In this document: in pieces, positions 1 to 8,731 of the stretch
How the letters are laid out: the number at the start of each line of letters is the position of its first letter
How positions within the stretch are numbered: the first letter of the stretch is position 1
NCBI GenBank assembly: GCA_020849535.1
Contig: JADLGB010000164.1
Span: forward strand, 33,295 to 97,294
Direction: 5' to 3'
DNA: 64,000 nt
Source of the DNA: Candidatus Hydrogenedentota bacterium
GTDB lineage: Bacteria > Hydrogenedentota > Hydrogenedentia > Hydrogenedentales > SLHB01
The notes under the pieces: generated by a model
Told to the model about the DNA's origin: nothing
Database searches by the model: none
What the model saw: the letters and a program-made list of their open reading frames with translations, nothing else
Program-made: the position numbers and the translations under genes

Positions 1-510
1 GACATTTCATCCACCAACGGGGTCAACGACCACCTGCTGGCCCTGGAGCGGAAAGGGTTTATCGAGCGCTCCTCCAAGGCACGCAGTATTCACGTGACCG
101 AGCAAGCGGCGGTAGGCTTGTATCAGAACGAAATGGGCATGTTGCCGCTCGTCGGACGCATCGCGGCTGGGTACCCCATCCTGGCCGAGGAAAACGTGGA
201 GGATCACGTGCCAGTATCCTCCCGGCACCTGCGGCCGGGTGCGTACTGCCTGCGCGTGCAAGGGGATAGCATGATTGAGGATGGCATACTCGACGGCGAC
301 ACTATCGTCGTCAATCCGGAAATGAGGCCCAGAGCGGGAGATATCGTAGTGGCCCTCGTGGATGATGAGGCCACCGTGAAACACTACTACCGCCGCGGCG
401 ACATGGTGGAACTGCGGCCCGCCAACGCTGCCTTGCATCCTATGCTGTTCCCTGCGCGGATGGTTCAGATTCAGGGGGTGGTGACGGCCCTGCAACGGGA
501 GATCCGTTAG
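1..510 (+). CDS. lexA: LexA SOS repressor, 3' part (5' end outside window)
   Basis: Transcriptional repressor of the SOS regulon that cleaves itself when RecA is activated. The open frame runs in from the left edge. The first visible residues (SSTNGVNDHLLALERKGFI) are the end of the LexA winged helix. The Ala-Gly cleavage site is visible in VGRIAAGYPIL. The S24-type catalytic serine lies in VQGDSMIEDG and the catalytic lysine in ATVKHYY, so the protease half looks intact. An internal ATG (position 94) is in frame but would remove the DNA-binding domain and is not the start. The family is about 200-230 residues, so about 30-60 codons are missing upstream. Confidence 0.95.
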   Translation, partial: DISSTNGVNDHLLALERKGFIERSSKARSIHVTEQAAVGLYQNEMGMLPLVGRIAAGYPILAEENVEDHVPVSSRHLRPGAYCLRVQGDSMIEDGILDGDTIVVNPEMRPRAGDIVVALVDDEATVKHYYRRGDMVELRPANAALHPMLFPARMVQIQGVVTALQREIR

Positions 511-523
511 GCTGTCGCGTTGC

Positions 524-2026
524 TCACAGGCCGTAGAGCGGGCCGTACTTCGCCTCCAGGTAGCGGTAGTAGGGCCTCCAATCCAATCCGCCTCCCGCAA
601 TTCCTTCGAGGATCTCGGGGGCGAGCTTTCTCCGCCCATGTTTGTGCACGCGTTCCCGCAACCAACCCAGCAGCGTCCCGAAGTGCCCTCGCTCGATTTG
701 TTGCCAAAGATCCGGGATTTCCCTCTGAATGGTTTCCAGCATTTGCGTCGCGTAGAGATTGCCCAGGGCATAGGTCGGGAAGTAGCCGAAGGCGCCGTGC
801 GACCAATGGATGTCTTGGAGGCACCCGTGCGCGTCATCCGGTACGTCCAGCCCTAGGTACTCCTTCATCTTCGCGTTCCAGGCTTCAGGCACATCCTGGA
901 CCTTGAGTGTGTCTTCGAGCAGCCCCACCTCGATCTCGAACCGCAGGATGATGTGCAGGTTATACGTGCATTCGTCCGCTTCGACCCGGATCAGCGATCG
1001 CTCCACACGGTTGACGGCGCGGTACACCTGTTCCGGGGTGACGGCGTCGAGGCGGCCCGGGAAGTAGCCGCGCAGAATGGGAAGGTAGTGACGCCAGAAT
1101 GCGAGGCTGCGTCCAACGACGTTTTCCCACATGCGCGATTGCGACTCGTGCATGCCTAGCGAAGCACCGTCCAGGAGGGGAGTACGCCGATCCTCGGGCG
1201 CATGCCCCTGCATGTACAAGGCGTGGCCGCCTTCGTGAATGGAGCCCATCAGCCCCGAGAACAGCTCCTTAGGGTTGAAGCGCGTCGTCACACGCACATC
1301 GCACAAATCAAACTGAGTGGAAAACGGATGGACGGACTTGTCCTGACGACCCGCGTCCAGGTCGTACCCCATGTCTTTCAGTACCCGCAGGGAGAAATCC
1401 CACTTGGGCGCCTCATCCCAGGTGCCGTCCAGCCACGAGAGATCGGGCTGGTGCGGGGACGCGGCGATGCGTTTCACGAGCTGGCTCTCGGCCGCGGCCA
1501 CTTCGGCGAAGAGAGGCTTCAATTGCTCAGCGGTCATGCCCCGCTCGTATTCCTCGAGCAACGCGTTATACGGCGAGCCCTCGTAGCCCAGTAGGTCGGC
1601 CTTTTTTCGTGACAGTTCCACGAGACGCGCGAGACTCGGGAGGAATTGCGAGAAATCGGATTCCGCGCGCGCGCGCGTCCACACCTCATAGGCACGGCTG
1701 CATTCGCGCGCGAACTCGTGCACGAAGGACTCTGGGAGGCGTGTGGCCCGGTCGTAGTCGTAGCGGGTCACATCGACAAGCGCGGCATCTGCGGGACTGA
1801 GCGTGTCCTTTTGGGTGTGCAAGGAATCCAGGAGAGTTCCCACCTCGGGATCCGTAAAGAGGCGGTGTGCCAATGCGGACAGCGTGGCCAATTGCTGCCC
1901 CCGGCCTTCAGCCCCTTTGGGGGGCATGTTGACTTCCTGGTCCCACTGCAGCACCGCGGTTGCGGATCGCAGGTCCATCACACTACCCAAACGCTCTCGC
2001 AAGGCAAGAATTGGATCGACCGGCAT
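524..2026 (-). CDS. M32 family metallocarboxypeptidase (carboxypeptidase Taq type)
   Basis: Zinc carboxypeptidase of family M32, predicted cytoplasmic, removing C-terminal residues from peptides. The 500-residue length is the family norm. The zinc motif HEGGH lies at residues 264-268 inside GSIHEGGHALYMQG, and the third ligand region HESQSRMWE at about residues 293-301 is also typical, so the active site is complete. It converges on lexA with a 13-bp gap. No signal peptide is visible. The next gene upstream on the same strand starts 87 bp beyond, so co-transcription is possible but not shown. Confidence 0.95.
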   Translation of the reverse strand: MPVDPILALRERLGSVMDLRSATAVLQWDQEVNMPPKGAEGRGQQLATLSALAHRLFTDPEVGTLLDSLHTQKDTLSPADAALVDVTRYDYDRATRLPESFVHEFARECSRAYEVWTRARAESDFSQFLPSLARLVELSRKKADLLGYEGSPYNALLEEYERGMTAEQLKPLFAEVAAAESQLVKRIAASPHQPDLSWLDGTWDEAPKWDFSLRVLKDMGYDLDAGRQDKSVHPFSTQFDLCDVRVTTRFNPKELFSGLMGSIHEGGHALYMQGHAPEDRRTPLLDGASLGMHESQSRMWENVVGRSLAFWRHYLPILRGYFPGRLDAVTPEQVYRAVNRVERSLIRVEADECTYNLHIILRFEIEVGLLEDTLKVQDVPEAWNAKMKEYLGLDVPDDAHGCLQDIHWSHGAFGYFPTYALGNLYATQMLETIQREIPDLWQQIERGHFGTLLGWLRERVHKHGRRKLAPEILEGIAGGGLDWRPYYRYLEAKYGPLYGL

Positions 2027-2112
2027 GAGGGCATACTCCTAACCACTTTGATGAGTCTGGCACACGTCAATTGAGAACGGCGAACGGCAGATTGTGTCTG
2101 ATAAGGCTTCGT

Positions 2113-3474
2113 TTAGCGTTCTTCCGGCTCGCGCTTGGGCAGAAAGACCTTGATACTCTGAGAACTGATCAGCCAGCGGAGGCGCATGAGCATACTCGCA
2201 GATAGAGTAGCGCCGGCTCGCGCGAGGAAACGTCCCTTCTCATCATACACATTCTCCGCGAGCACGAGGCCCGGGGTCGCTTCCGAGAGCGACATCTCCA
2301 TGACCTCCTCCTCGGCGGGGCGCGAATAGGCCTCGTTGAGTGAGGCCAACGCCGCGTCGATCAGATCCGGATCGTATACCCTCCCTCTCTCCGCGAGCAG
2401 ATGCAGGCGCAGCTCCTCGATCGGATGATCGTAGTCGTTGAACATCAGATGGGTATCGCAACCATCCGCAATCCGGATGATGCGAGACTCCAGGGGAATT
2501 TGCCGGCCCCGCAATTGGCTGGGAAACCCCGAGCCATCGTAATGTTCCGCGTGAGCCTCAACAATTTCCGCCACCCGGTCGGCGCCCCGTATCTCGCTCA
2601 ACAGCATGGCGCCGATAACTGGATACGCCTGAAAGACTTTGCGCTCGGATCCTCCCAGCGCCCAGGGGGCGCGGCTGCGCACGGCGTCCGGCATGCCGAA
2701 TTGGCCCACATCGTGCAGCAGAGCTGCAAAGACAAGGTTGCGCTTTTCTTCACGGGACAGACTTACGCGCTCACCGACAAGGGAGGCCATCCGCTCGACG
2801 CGGCCCGCGTGGCTGCCGCCCGCGCCTCCCATCTGGTCGAAGAGATTACTCAACATCCGAAGCGAGCCATGATACCCTTCTTCCAGATCGGTCTTCTGAC
2901 GTTCGAGATCGCGAATCGCCGCTTCAAAGGACTTGGTGACGTCGTTGAGTTGGGCTCGCATGCTCTCCGTGGCGCGGCCCAATTCTTCCGTAACACGCGT
3001 GGCGGAACCCGGGCCCGTGATTCCGGCGGGTTGGGCGGCCCGGCGCTCGAACAATGCCTTGATCTTCGCGGCCATGACGTCGAATGCGAGAGGCTTCTGC
3101 ATGACGTCCACCACACCTCGGGCGATCAAGTCGGCAATGAGGCGCGGCTCAACCACCCCGGTCATCACGACTATCATGGGCGGGTCTTTGCCCGCCATGA
3201 CGTCGGTGATGAGTTGATGACCGTGTTTCCTTGGCATCCGCAGATCGGTCACCAGGATGTCATAGTGATTCTGGCCGAGCATCTGCTCGGCCACCAGGCC
3301 ATCCGGGGCCACCTCGCAGTTGACTCGTTCGCGCTGGAGCGCACGCGACAACAAGGTGCGGAATTCCTGGGAATCATCTACGATCAAGGCGCGGGGCAGT
3401 TGTTTCGGTTCCTTCACTTCCACCTCACTGCAAACAGACGGAGGCGTCACCTTGCCGTCGTATCTGGAATCCAT
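2113..3474 (-). CDS. Response regulator: receiver domain plus divergent HD-GYP domain
   Basis: Probable two-component output protein for cyclic-di-GMP turnover or sensing. In the longest frame (473 residues, start at 3534) a receiver domain spans about 48-165, with the acidic pair VDD at 52-54 and phospho-acceptor Asp97 in LVTDLRMP. A coiled-coil linker spans about 180-230 and an HD-GYP-like domain about 235-380. The HD pair is at 274-275 (LLHDVGQFG), and the signature reads HAEHYDGSGFP rather than HHExxDGxGYP. The second His is therefore Ala and GYP is GFP. The C-terminal segment GLVLAENVYDEKGRFL is a module often seen in HD-GYP proteins. I place the start at the ATG for MDSRYDGK (codon 21) because the receiver begins shortly after it; the upstream start remains possible. 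Whether it still hydrolyses c-di-GMP is uncertain. Confidence 0.85.
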   Translation of the reverse strand: MDSRYDGKVTPPSVCSEVEVKEPKQLPRALIVDDSQEFRTLLSRALQRERVNCEVAPDGLVAEQMLGQNHYDILVTDLRMPRKHGHQLITDVMAGKDPPMIVVMTGVVEPRLIADLIARGVVDVMQKPLAFDVMAAKIKALFERRAAQPAGITGPGSATRVTEELGRATESMRAQLNDVTKSFEAAIRDLERQKTDLEEGYHGSLRMLSNLFDQMGGAGGSHAGRVERMASLVGERVSLSREEKRNLVFAALLHDVGQFGMPDAVRSRAPWALGGSERKVFQAYPVIGAMLLSEIRGADRVAEIVEAHAEHYDGSGFPSQLRGRQIPLESRIIRIADGCDTHLMFNDYDHPIEELRLHLLAERGRVYDPDLIDAALASLNEAYSRPAEEEVMEMSLSEATPGLVLAENVYDEKGRFLARAGATLSASMLMRLRWLISSQSIKVFLPKREPEER

Positions 3475-3573
3475 GGCACCAGCTTGCAGACTCGACGTAG
3501 CTGTTACTATAGCCTCGCACAAGGTAATTAGCAAGTGTAGTACAGCGGAACTCCGCGCCGCAAGCCCTCAACC

Positions 3574-6375
3574 TCAGCCTCTGGAAAGGACCGCACCTTC
3601 CACGCGAACCACGGAATCGGGATTCCCGCGTACCACGTGCACCGTTCCGTCATTTCCACTACGCAGTTCCACAAATCCCGCGTCTGGGTTCAAGGTCACG
3701 GTCAAGCCCGCCACGGTCACCTGACTTGTCCTGGCGGTGGCAATTCGGTCTACCTTTCCTTCTCGCAATACGATGTGTCCGAGGATCCCATGGAATCGCG
3801 CGCCCGACTCCGGCTCCACCATCTCGACCGGGGAGTCTCCGTCCGCTATGAAGACCAAGTCCTTCGCGCCGTCCTTTCGCTCGATCTTCAGTACAACACA
3901 TCCCTCCGGCAAGGGCGCGCCCTCAGGAGTAGTCGCCGCGGCGCGGGTCACCGTACGAACGTTGGGTTCTCCTTCGTAAGGATCGATCGTGCTCACGAAT
4001 GTGGATGCGAGCGGGGCCTGCTGGGCGGTCCGGCGCACCATGACGCGTGGTATCCACCGCGACTCCGAGCCGTATTGTCCAATATCCACCCAACCTTCCG
4101 CGAGACTTGCCTCGGCGTCTTCCGTGAGATCGGTATAGCGCAGGCGGACCTTCTTCTCGTCGGGCAAGTACCCGTAGGCATCCTCCAGTTCCCAGTCGAC
4201 CGACCAGCCGGGCGCGGGCCGCGGGTCGCTGCGGAAAGCCCGCATCTGAGTGCTATCGCTGTACGGCGGCGCTTCTTGAAGGTTCAATCCCTGCGGCGTG
4301 ACTGCTCCAAACGACGAATGAAAGAACTTGGCATGATCGAGACCGCCCACCACGCGAAAGTGGTCCACGACGTAGAAGTCTGTGTCGTTCACGTCTACCA
4401 GAATCGCCGTGCGTTGATAGGCCTCGCCGCCCACGAGGGCAGGGGCGTTGGCGCGCACGGCACGGAAGCGCTCGCCGTCCGCCCACAGCGTCGTCTGGCC
4501 GGCGCCGTTGGCCTGGTTCTTTCCATCGACCACGACGGTCGCGTGCGCCGCCGTCATCGTGTACCACACAGCCCGAGGCGCGCCCCACCCGCCGTAGCCG
4601 ACGGGCGGATACCCAAAGTCAGGAATGAGATCCAACCTCTTTGCGAACAGGCCGAGGTTCATGCCGTCGGCATGGCCGTGGCCCCCGCCCGCATCATAGT
4701 CGAGCCAAAGCGCGCGACGGTGTTCGGCTTCGCCGCTGCGAAGGATGGCCAAGTGCCATTCTTGTTTGTTCACGCTCGCGAGTTTCGGAGTGGGGCCTTG
4801 CTCGTCAATCACGGTTTGCACTGCGCTCTGGAATGCGGCGGGATCTTCCGCAAACAGGTCGTATGGCAAGCCTTCCACTGACGACCCGTTGGCCTGATAC
4901 AGCACCTGAACCAGTCCGGGATCGGCGGTGAGCCTGGACACATCCATCAAGAATGTAAACATAGACGGCTCTACCCCCGGATTCTTGGTGAACGACAAGC
5001 CTGCATAATTTGGATCTTTACGCGCGAAAGTCCCCGTGTCTCCTGTGCGCGGATACCAGGATTCCATGCACCAGGTGTCCAGGTGGAAGCGATAGGTGCT
5101 GCGCAAGGCGGGGCAGCGCTCGAACATCGTGGCCAGTAGATTGGGTTCCAGCCGTGCCATCTGGGACAGGATCTCAGCAAGCGCGCGCGGCGCGATGGTC
5201 GTATAGCCCGCCATGCCTTTCTCACCGCTGACGCCGTCCACAGCCGTAGCCTTCTCGACGATTCCGTCCGCGAGGCCGAGCACTTCATCGCGGTTTCCCG
5301 GCCATCCCAGAACGGTCTTGATCACGAGCAGCGCGATGTCGGTGCGTGGGTAGTTGGACTCGATACGCTCGCGATGATTCAGTGTATCGACGAAGATGCC
5401 GGTTTCGATGTTGCGCTGGATGTCCGCCCACGAGGTCTTCGGGTTGGACAGTTGGTAAGCGCGGGCCTTCTCCGAGAGGTAGGCGGTCAACGCCGCTTCC
5501 TGAGCCTTGGCCCCGTCGAAGATGCGGTCATAGGCGAGCGCAAGATTGCGCACTTCTTCGCACGCGTCGTGCCACGTCGAGATTTGGCCGCGCGTGCCTT
5601 GGGTCGTTTCGTAAACGAGCCCGCCCTGGGTGTGGAAATCGAAGGTGGGAAAGATGTCCGCCACGCGGTCCAGCATGATGGCCGCCTTGTACGCATACCG
5701 TGAATCGCCGGTGACTGCGTAGGCGGCGCTCAAGTTCTCGATCCCCGCGTGCACCCATTTCTTCCATTGAGCGTAAATCACATAGGCGCCGATGAAGCGC
5801 CAGCGATGGCCGTCGGCCTCGTATCCGGTGCCGTCATCGACTCCAAACATATGCAGCGGGTCGGCGGGGTCGGGGTGTTCCGCGTTGAAGAGGAGTGATC
5901 GATCCGCTCGCTCAGGCTGAAACACGCCATGCTCATCGTAGCCCGAGCGGTGAAACGCCTCGAAATCGTTTGTAGGGAACAGGGCCTTGCAGTGCGGACA
6001 CCGCACCTTCCACGGAAACGCGAACGGGTCCATCTCCCATGTGTACATGCGCACGTCAGCTTTGCACGCCGGGCAATAGCCGTCGGACCACACCATCCAC
6101 GTGCGCGGGATATTCGGTCCGAACATCGCGTTCCACAGGGTGTCGTCTGGTAATTCCAGCCACGGTTCCGCGTTCGCGACCACGTCGCGCTGCATGGCCT
6201 GCGCCCAATCCTGGGCCGACGCATTGGCTGTTGCACGCGCGATGAGGTCAGGCGCGTAGAACACGCTCTGTGTCTTCACGGGTGCGGCGGAAGTATCTTG
6301 AGACAACGCAGCGTTGCCAAGGGTGAGGAAACTCAGGACACACACAATCGCTTGAGTCTTCACAATAGGAAACAC
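3574..6375 (-). CDS. Secreted heparinase II/III-like polysaccharide lyase
   Basis: Large exported protein resembling heparinase II/III and alginate-lyase-like enzymes: an alpha/alpha-toroid N-terminal half and a beta-sandwich C-terminal half, expected to cleave uronate-containing polysaccharides by beta-elimination. The frame is open from a TTG at 6438 (954 codons). I prefer the GTG at 6375 because GAAGGG lies just upstream and translation then begins directly with an export signal (AIVCVLSFLTLGNAALSQ). Near the N-terminus are two Cys pairs, CPAC and CPHC, 26 residues apart, likely a small zinc knuckle. The segment GGHGHADGMNLGLFAKRLDL fits the catalytic His region of the family. The gene upstream on this strand ends at about the same place (6432), so the two form one unit. 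Its exact substrate cannot be read from the sequence. Confidence 0.8.
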   Translation of the reverse strand: MFPIVKTQAIVCVLSFLTLGNAALSQDTSAAPVKTQSVFYAPDLIARATANASAQDWAQAMQRDVVANAEPWLELPDDTLWNAMFGPNIPRTWMVWSDGYCPACKADVRMYTWEMDPFAFPWKVRCPHCKALFPTNDFEAFHRSGYDEHGVFQPERADRSLLFNAEHPDPADPLHMFGVDDGTGYEADGHRWRFIGAYVIYAQWKKWVHAGIENLSAAYAVTGDSRYAYKAAIMLDRVADIFPTFDFHTQGGLVYETTQGTRGQISTWHDACEEVRNLALAYDRIFDGAKAQEAALTAYLSEKARAYQLSNPKTSWADIQRNIETGIFVDTLNHRERIESNYPRTDIALLVIKTVLGWPGNRDEVLGLADGIVEKATAVDGVSGEKGMAGYTTIAPRALAEILSQMARLEPNLLATMFERCPALRSTYRFHLDTWCMESWYPRTGDTGTFARKDPNYAGLSFTKNPGVEPSMFTFLMDVSRLTADPGLVQVLYQANGSSVEGLPYDLFAEDPAAFQSAVQTVIDEQGPTPKLASVNKQEWHLAILRSGEAEHRRALWLDYDAGGGHGHADGMNLGLFAKRLDLIPDFGYPPVGYGGWGAPRAVWYTMTAAHATVVVDGKNQANGAGQTTLWADGERFRAVRANAPALVGGEAYQRTAILVDVNDTDFYVVDHFRVVGGLDHAKFFHSSFGAVTPQGLNLQEAPPYSDSTQMRAFRSDPRPAPGWSVDWELEDAYGYLPDEKKVRLRYTDLTEDAEASLAEGWVDIGQYGSESRWIPRVMVRRTAQQAPLASTFVSTIDPYEGEPNVRTVTRAAATTPEGAPLPEGCVVLKIERKDGAKDLVFIADGDSPVEMVEPESGARFHGILGHIVLREGKVDRIATARTSQVTVAGLTVTLNPDAGFVELRSGNDGTVHVVRGNPDSVVRVEGAVLSRG

Positions 6376-6431
6376 GAAACGCCCTTCCTTCGGGGACGTG
6401 ACGTCCCTGGTTTGCTTGCACGCGGCAAGCC

Positions 6432-7256
6432 TCAGCAATGGGTCAAGTACGCGCCCTTGATTCTGTCCACCAGCTCTGTTTGATCGCCCGACCAGAACTC
6501 TGACGAGAAGATCTCCACTTCAATGGGTCCTTCGTAGCCGGTGGCTTCCACCCAGCCTCGAATCTGGCGGATCTTGATACATCCTTCGCCCATCAGGCCG
6601 CGGTCGTTGAGCAGGTCGCGGGTGGGGGTGCGCCAGTCGCACACGTGAAACGAGAAGATGTTCTTGCCCGCCCGGCGAATCTCGCGTTCCAGGTGTGGGT
6701 CCCACCACAGATGATACACATCCACTGTGACGCCGACCCAGGGACTGGCCAGCGTGGCCGCCATGTCGTTGGCCTGTTCGAGCGTATTGACGGCGGATCG
6801 GTCGTCTGCGTACATGGGATGGAGCGGCTCGATTGCGAGTCGCACTCCGGCCGCCTCCGCGTGCGGAAGCACCGCCGCGATCCCCTCCGTAATCTGCTTT
6901 CGACTTTCCTCCAGTGAGAACTTGGGGATCGCGCCGCACACCAGCACGACGAGAGGCGCGCCAATCATGGCGGCCTCATCGATCGCGCGCATGTTATCCT
7001 CGATGTTCGCCTGCCTCCCGGTGGCCGTTTCCGCAGGAAAGAAACCGCCCCGGCACAAACTGACCACGCGGAGCCCCGACCCTTGCAGGATCTTTGCAGC
7101 CTCCGCGGGACCGCCCGGATCCAGATGTTGACGCCACACCGTTACGCCGGGCACGCCCGCCTTCGTGTAGCCATCAACCGACTCGCGCAGCGACCAGGGT
7201 TTCGTAGTCATCGTATGGATGCAGAGACGCGAGTAATCGGTGAGCGGCGCGGTCAT
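6432..7256 (-). CDS. Sugar phosphate isomerase/epimerase-like TIM-barrel protein
   Basis: Xylose-isomerase-like TIM barrel (AP endonuclease 2 superfamily), a family that isomerises or epimerises sugars and related polyols. The strands with conserved acidic metal ligands are visible: LAIEPLHP, VGVTVDVYHLWWDP, FSFHVCDW and PIEVEIFS. The frame is open further upstream, but the ATG at 7256 is preceded by AGGAGG with 7-nt spacing and starts the domain directly (MTAPLTDYSRLCIHTMT), so I start there (274 residues). It is cytoplasmic, with no signal peptide. It lies immediately upstream of the heparinase-like lyase and probably acts on a sugar released by it; that pairing is inference. Confidence 0.85.
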   Translation of the reverse strand: MTAPLTDYSRLCIHTMTTKPWSLRESVDGYTKAGVPGVTVWRQHLDPGGPAEAAKILQGSGLRVVSLCRGGFFPAETATGRQANIEDNMRAIDEAAMIGAPLVVLVCGAIPKFSLEESRKQITEGIAAVLPHAEAAGVRLAIEPLHPMYADDRSAVNTLEQANDMAATLASPWVGVTVDVYHLWWDPHLEREIRRAGKNIFSFHVCDWRTPTRDLLNDRGLMGEGCIKIRQIRGWVEATGYEGPIEVEIFSSEFWSGDQTELVDRIKGAYLTHC

Positions 7257-7401
7257 GGCGTGTCCTCCTTCTGTACTTCCCGTGACGCGTGCAGTGTACC
7301 GAAACCGGCAGAGACAATTCCCCCCAGCGAGCAAGAGCAGAAATGGCACGCCGACGATTCCCGACGGACCTCAGGGCACGGGCGTTTTGACCGTGAGGTG
7401 G

Positions 7402-7421
7402 CATGGGCATCCCTGCCCATG
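7402..7421. repeat. Short palindromic hairpin (REP-like)
   Basis: Perfect 8-bp inverted repeat CATGGGCA-TCCC-TGCCCATG in the 254-bp gap between two minus-strand genes. It is followed by a stretch of GCAGAGACGCGAAG-type sequence (7438-7490) resembling repeats near 50.2-51.3 kb. No T-run follows on either strand, so I do not call it a terminator. Confidence 0.6.
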
Positions 7422-7510
7422 GTCTTCAATTTACATAAACGCAGAGACGCGAAGCTCACAGAGCAACGCAAAGAAGCAAGAGGACAACATTCCCTTACGG
7501 CCTCGCTCGC

Positions 7511-8731
7511 CTATCCGCCGGGTGTCTTGCGAATGAGCGCCGAGATCTTGGCAACTTCCTGCCGCGTGTCAAACTCGCGTTCAATCTTCGCGCGGCCCGC
7601 GGCGCCCATGCGGTTGCGCAAATCAGGATTGTCGAGGAGCGTGCGCATGCGATCCGCGAGACTCGCCGCGTCACCCGGAGGCACGAGAAAACCCGAGACG
7701 CCATCGTCGACGAGTTCCGGGATTCCGGCGATTCGCGTTGCCACGACGGGTAACCCAGAGGCCATAGCCTCCATCAACACCGCGGGAACACCTTCCGCGA
7801 AGCTCGCCATCACGAACACATCGGCCTGGAGCAATCGCTCCTTGATGGCATCGAGCGATAGGTAGCCTGTGATTTCGACGCAGTCCCGTAGTCCCAGCTC
7901 CGCCGCACGCGACACGATCCAGTCCCGATCCGGCCCGTCTCCTACGAGAACGAGGCGCACACCAGGATTCGATTCGCGCAGCTTGGCCACGGCCTCCAGC
8001 AGTACGGGGATTCCCTTCGCAGCCGTGAGTCGTCCGATGAAGATGAGTTCTTTGCCAGCGCCTTCGTGATGCTTTTGCGTGAAGGACTCCGGTTCGACGC
8101 CGCAGTGCACGACGTGCAGATGATCCCAGCGCTCCGGGCCGGTCCACAGCATGGCCTGGCTACGGCAGAAATGGCTGATGCAACACACGAAAGCCGCCCG
8201 CGCCAGTTTCGCGTCGAGACGCCAGCGATAGGGCTCGAAGAAGATCCCAGGTCCATGCAACGTGAAACTGAACGTGAATCCGCCGAGTTCGGCCGCCAGC
8301 ATGGCGACGGTACAACTCGAGTCGCCGAGGTGATTGTGCAAGTGCGTCAGGCCTTGACGGCGCATGAGATCCGCGACGAGGCCTGCTTCGAGGAAGTAGG
8401 CGAGCTGGTAGAGGAATCCTTTCCTCCCCGGAGGGCGGGTCTTCATCGCCAACGCGAATGCGCGTAGGTAGCGGGCCGGAGAGCCGAACTTCAGACGCCC
8501 ATGAGCAGCGGCCAGTCGGCACACGGAACACGGCAGCAACACGTGCGTCGTCTTCTTTTCTTCCCGCTGCTGCGGGCTCACGCAATCCTCTTCTGGGATA
8601 CCGCGAACGCTGATCGTCTCCACGTGGATGCCGGCTGCCCTCAGGGCCGCGACCTCCCGGTAGATGAAGGCAAAAGGCGAAATCCGCAGATACTCCCCTG
8701 TCATGTAGGCTATACGCAATCCATCGTTCAT
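7511..8731 (-). CDS. Glycosyltransferase family 4
   Basis: GT-B fold retaining glycosyltransferase that adds a sugar from a nucleotide donor during surface polysaccharide assembly. The start is the ATG at 8731 (MNDGLRIAYMTGEYLRI); the longer upstream open stretch is an overlap shadow. ATG and the upstream gene's stop share ATGA, a 4-bp coupling overlap. The C-terminal Rossmann domain has ELIFIGRLTAAKGIPVLLEA and the family's E-x7-E motif in SFAEGVPAVLMEAMASGLPV. Length 406 residues, normal for GT4. No signal peptide; expected at the cytoplasmic face. The acceptor sugar cannot be assigned. Confidence 0.92.
   Translation of the reverse strand: MNDGLRIAYMTGEYLRISPFAFIYREVAALRAAGIHVETISVRGIPEEDCVSPQQREEKKTTHVLLPCSVCRLAAAHGRLKFGSPARYLRAFALAMKTRPPGRKGFLYQLAYFLEAGLVADLMRRQGLTHLHNHLGDSSCTVAMLAAELGGFTFSFTLHGPGIFFEPYRWRLDAKLARAAFVCCISHFCRSQAMLWTGPERWDHLHVVHCGVEPESFTQKHHEGAGKELIFIGRLTAAKGIPVLLEAVAKLRESNPGVRLVLVGDGPDRDWIVSRAAELGLRDCVEITGYLSLDAIKERLLQADVFVMASFAEGVPAVLMEAMASGLPVVATRIAGIPELVDDGVSGFLVPPGDAASLADRMRTLLDNPDLRNRMGAAGRAKIEREFDTRQEVAKISALIRKTPGG

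Noticed and set aside
2401..3531. Plus-strand open frame of about 375 codons
   Set aside because: Opposite the receiver/HD-GYP gene, whose motifs are clear; no domain in the plus frame.
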